A DNA stretch of 53,490 bases from Streptomyces novaecaesareae (GTDB lineage Bacteria > Actinomycetota > Actinomycetes > Streptomycetales > Streptomycetaceae), in NCBI RefSeq assembly GCF_000716875.1, contig NZ_JNWQ01000048.1, positions 1 through 53,490 of the forward strand, read 5' to 3'. Shown piece by piece: positions 53,472 to 53,490 of this stretch. Position numbers and translations under genes: made by a program. Under the pieces are notes generated by a model. The model was not told where the DNA came from, made no database searches, and was given only the letters and a program-made list of their open reading frames with translations. The stretch's first letter is position 1; every line of letters starts with the position of its first letter.

Positions 53472-53490
53472 CTGTCTCTTATACACATCT
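53472..53490. other. Tn5/Nextera mosaic-end adapter, assembly artefact
   Basis: CTGTCTCTTATACACATCT, the 19-base Tn5 mosaic end used in Nextera libraries, at the very end of the window. The - strand reads as MCIRDS or MYKRQ in two frames, known adapter peptides. It is not genomic. Confidence 0.97.

Noticed and set aside
53178..53486. ORFs beginning MCIRDS or MYKRQ at the right edge
   Set aside because: These residues are the translation of the Tn5 adapter, not of genomic DNA.

Overview
This window is a high-GC (clearly above 70%) actinobacterial chromosome segment. The gene content points to Streptomycetaceae (Streptomyces or Kitasatospora type): GTG/TTG starts behind GGAGG ribosome sites, a Tat-exported phosphocholine-type phospholipase C, polyprenol-phosphate mannose synthase, the long form of argininosuccinate synthase, an ABC-F protein with a leader region, a LytR_C-domain protein and many regulators. 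The genus cannot be fixed from the sequence alone. No tRNA, rRNA, CRISPR array, transposase or phage gene was seen. The last 19 bases are a Tn5/Nextera mosaic-end adapter, so the right edge is a contig end from a draft assembly.

Layout. 0.2-6 kb: a carbohydrate/lipid locus. DMT-type exporter, SDR and NodB deacetylase lie on +, facing a three-gene - strand operon of DegT aminotransferase, NAD-sugar epimerase and GT28-like glycosyltransferase. This parts list resembles the proteobacterial Arn aminosugar-lipid pathway. 6-10.7 kb: MMPL exporter, a strong hairpin, then NarL-type histidine kinase and response regulator overlapping by 4 bases, with nested palindromes upstream of MMPL. 10.8-13.2 kb: an unknown protein, an internally deleted phosphotransferase remnant, a PRC-barrel protein and a CstR-like repressor with its operator. 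13.5-17 kb: EEP-fold protein with altered catalytic motifs and phospholipase C. 17-25.8 kb: VOC and SRPBCC proteins, FUSC membrane protein, polyprenol-phosphate mannose synthase, Tat-lipoprotein of the dimethylformamidase family, APC permease, GlsB-type protein and a HEAT protein.

25.9-33.9 kb: TetR/monooxygenase divergent pair with two operators, a sigma-like/transmembrane fusion protein, a CBS-BON protein preceded by two dormancy-type (DevR/OsdR-like) boxes, GH16-like protein, SHOCT protein, and the ohr/ohrR peroxide pair. 34.2-36.5 kb: a sigma factor followed by a gene split by a 15+22 base poly-C tract, and a GAP-family protein. 36.7-40.9 kb: argG with candidate ARG boxes, a divergent pair of rhomboid-like proteins, BrkB-family protein. 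41-47.6 kb: VOC protein, unknown protein, methyltransferase, ABC-F ATPase with a 7-codon leader ORF and hairpin, ATP-grasp protein, FAD oxidoreductase. 48-53.5 kb: a four-helix membrane protein, XRE-cupin regulator, signal peptidase I, a small protein, a zinc-ribbon protein and a truncated LytR_C protein.

A recurring feature is a set of short tandem repeats (units of 10-18 bases, 2-7 copies) placed at or just after stop codons. Many convergent or terminal gene ends also carry long perfect GC hairpins that are likely terminators.
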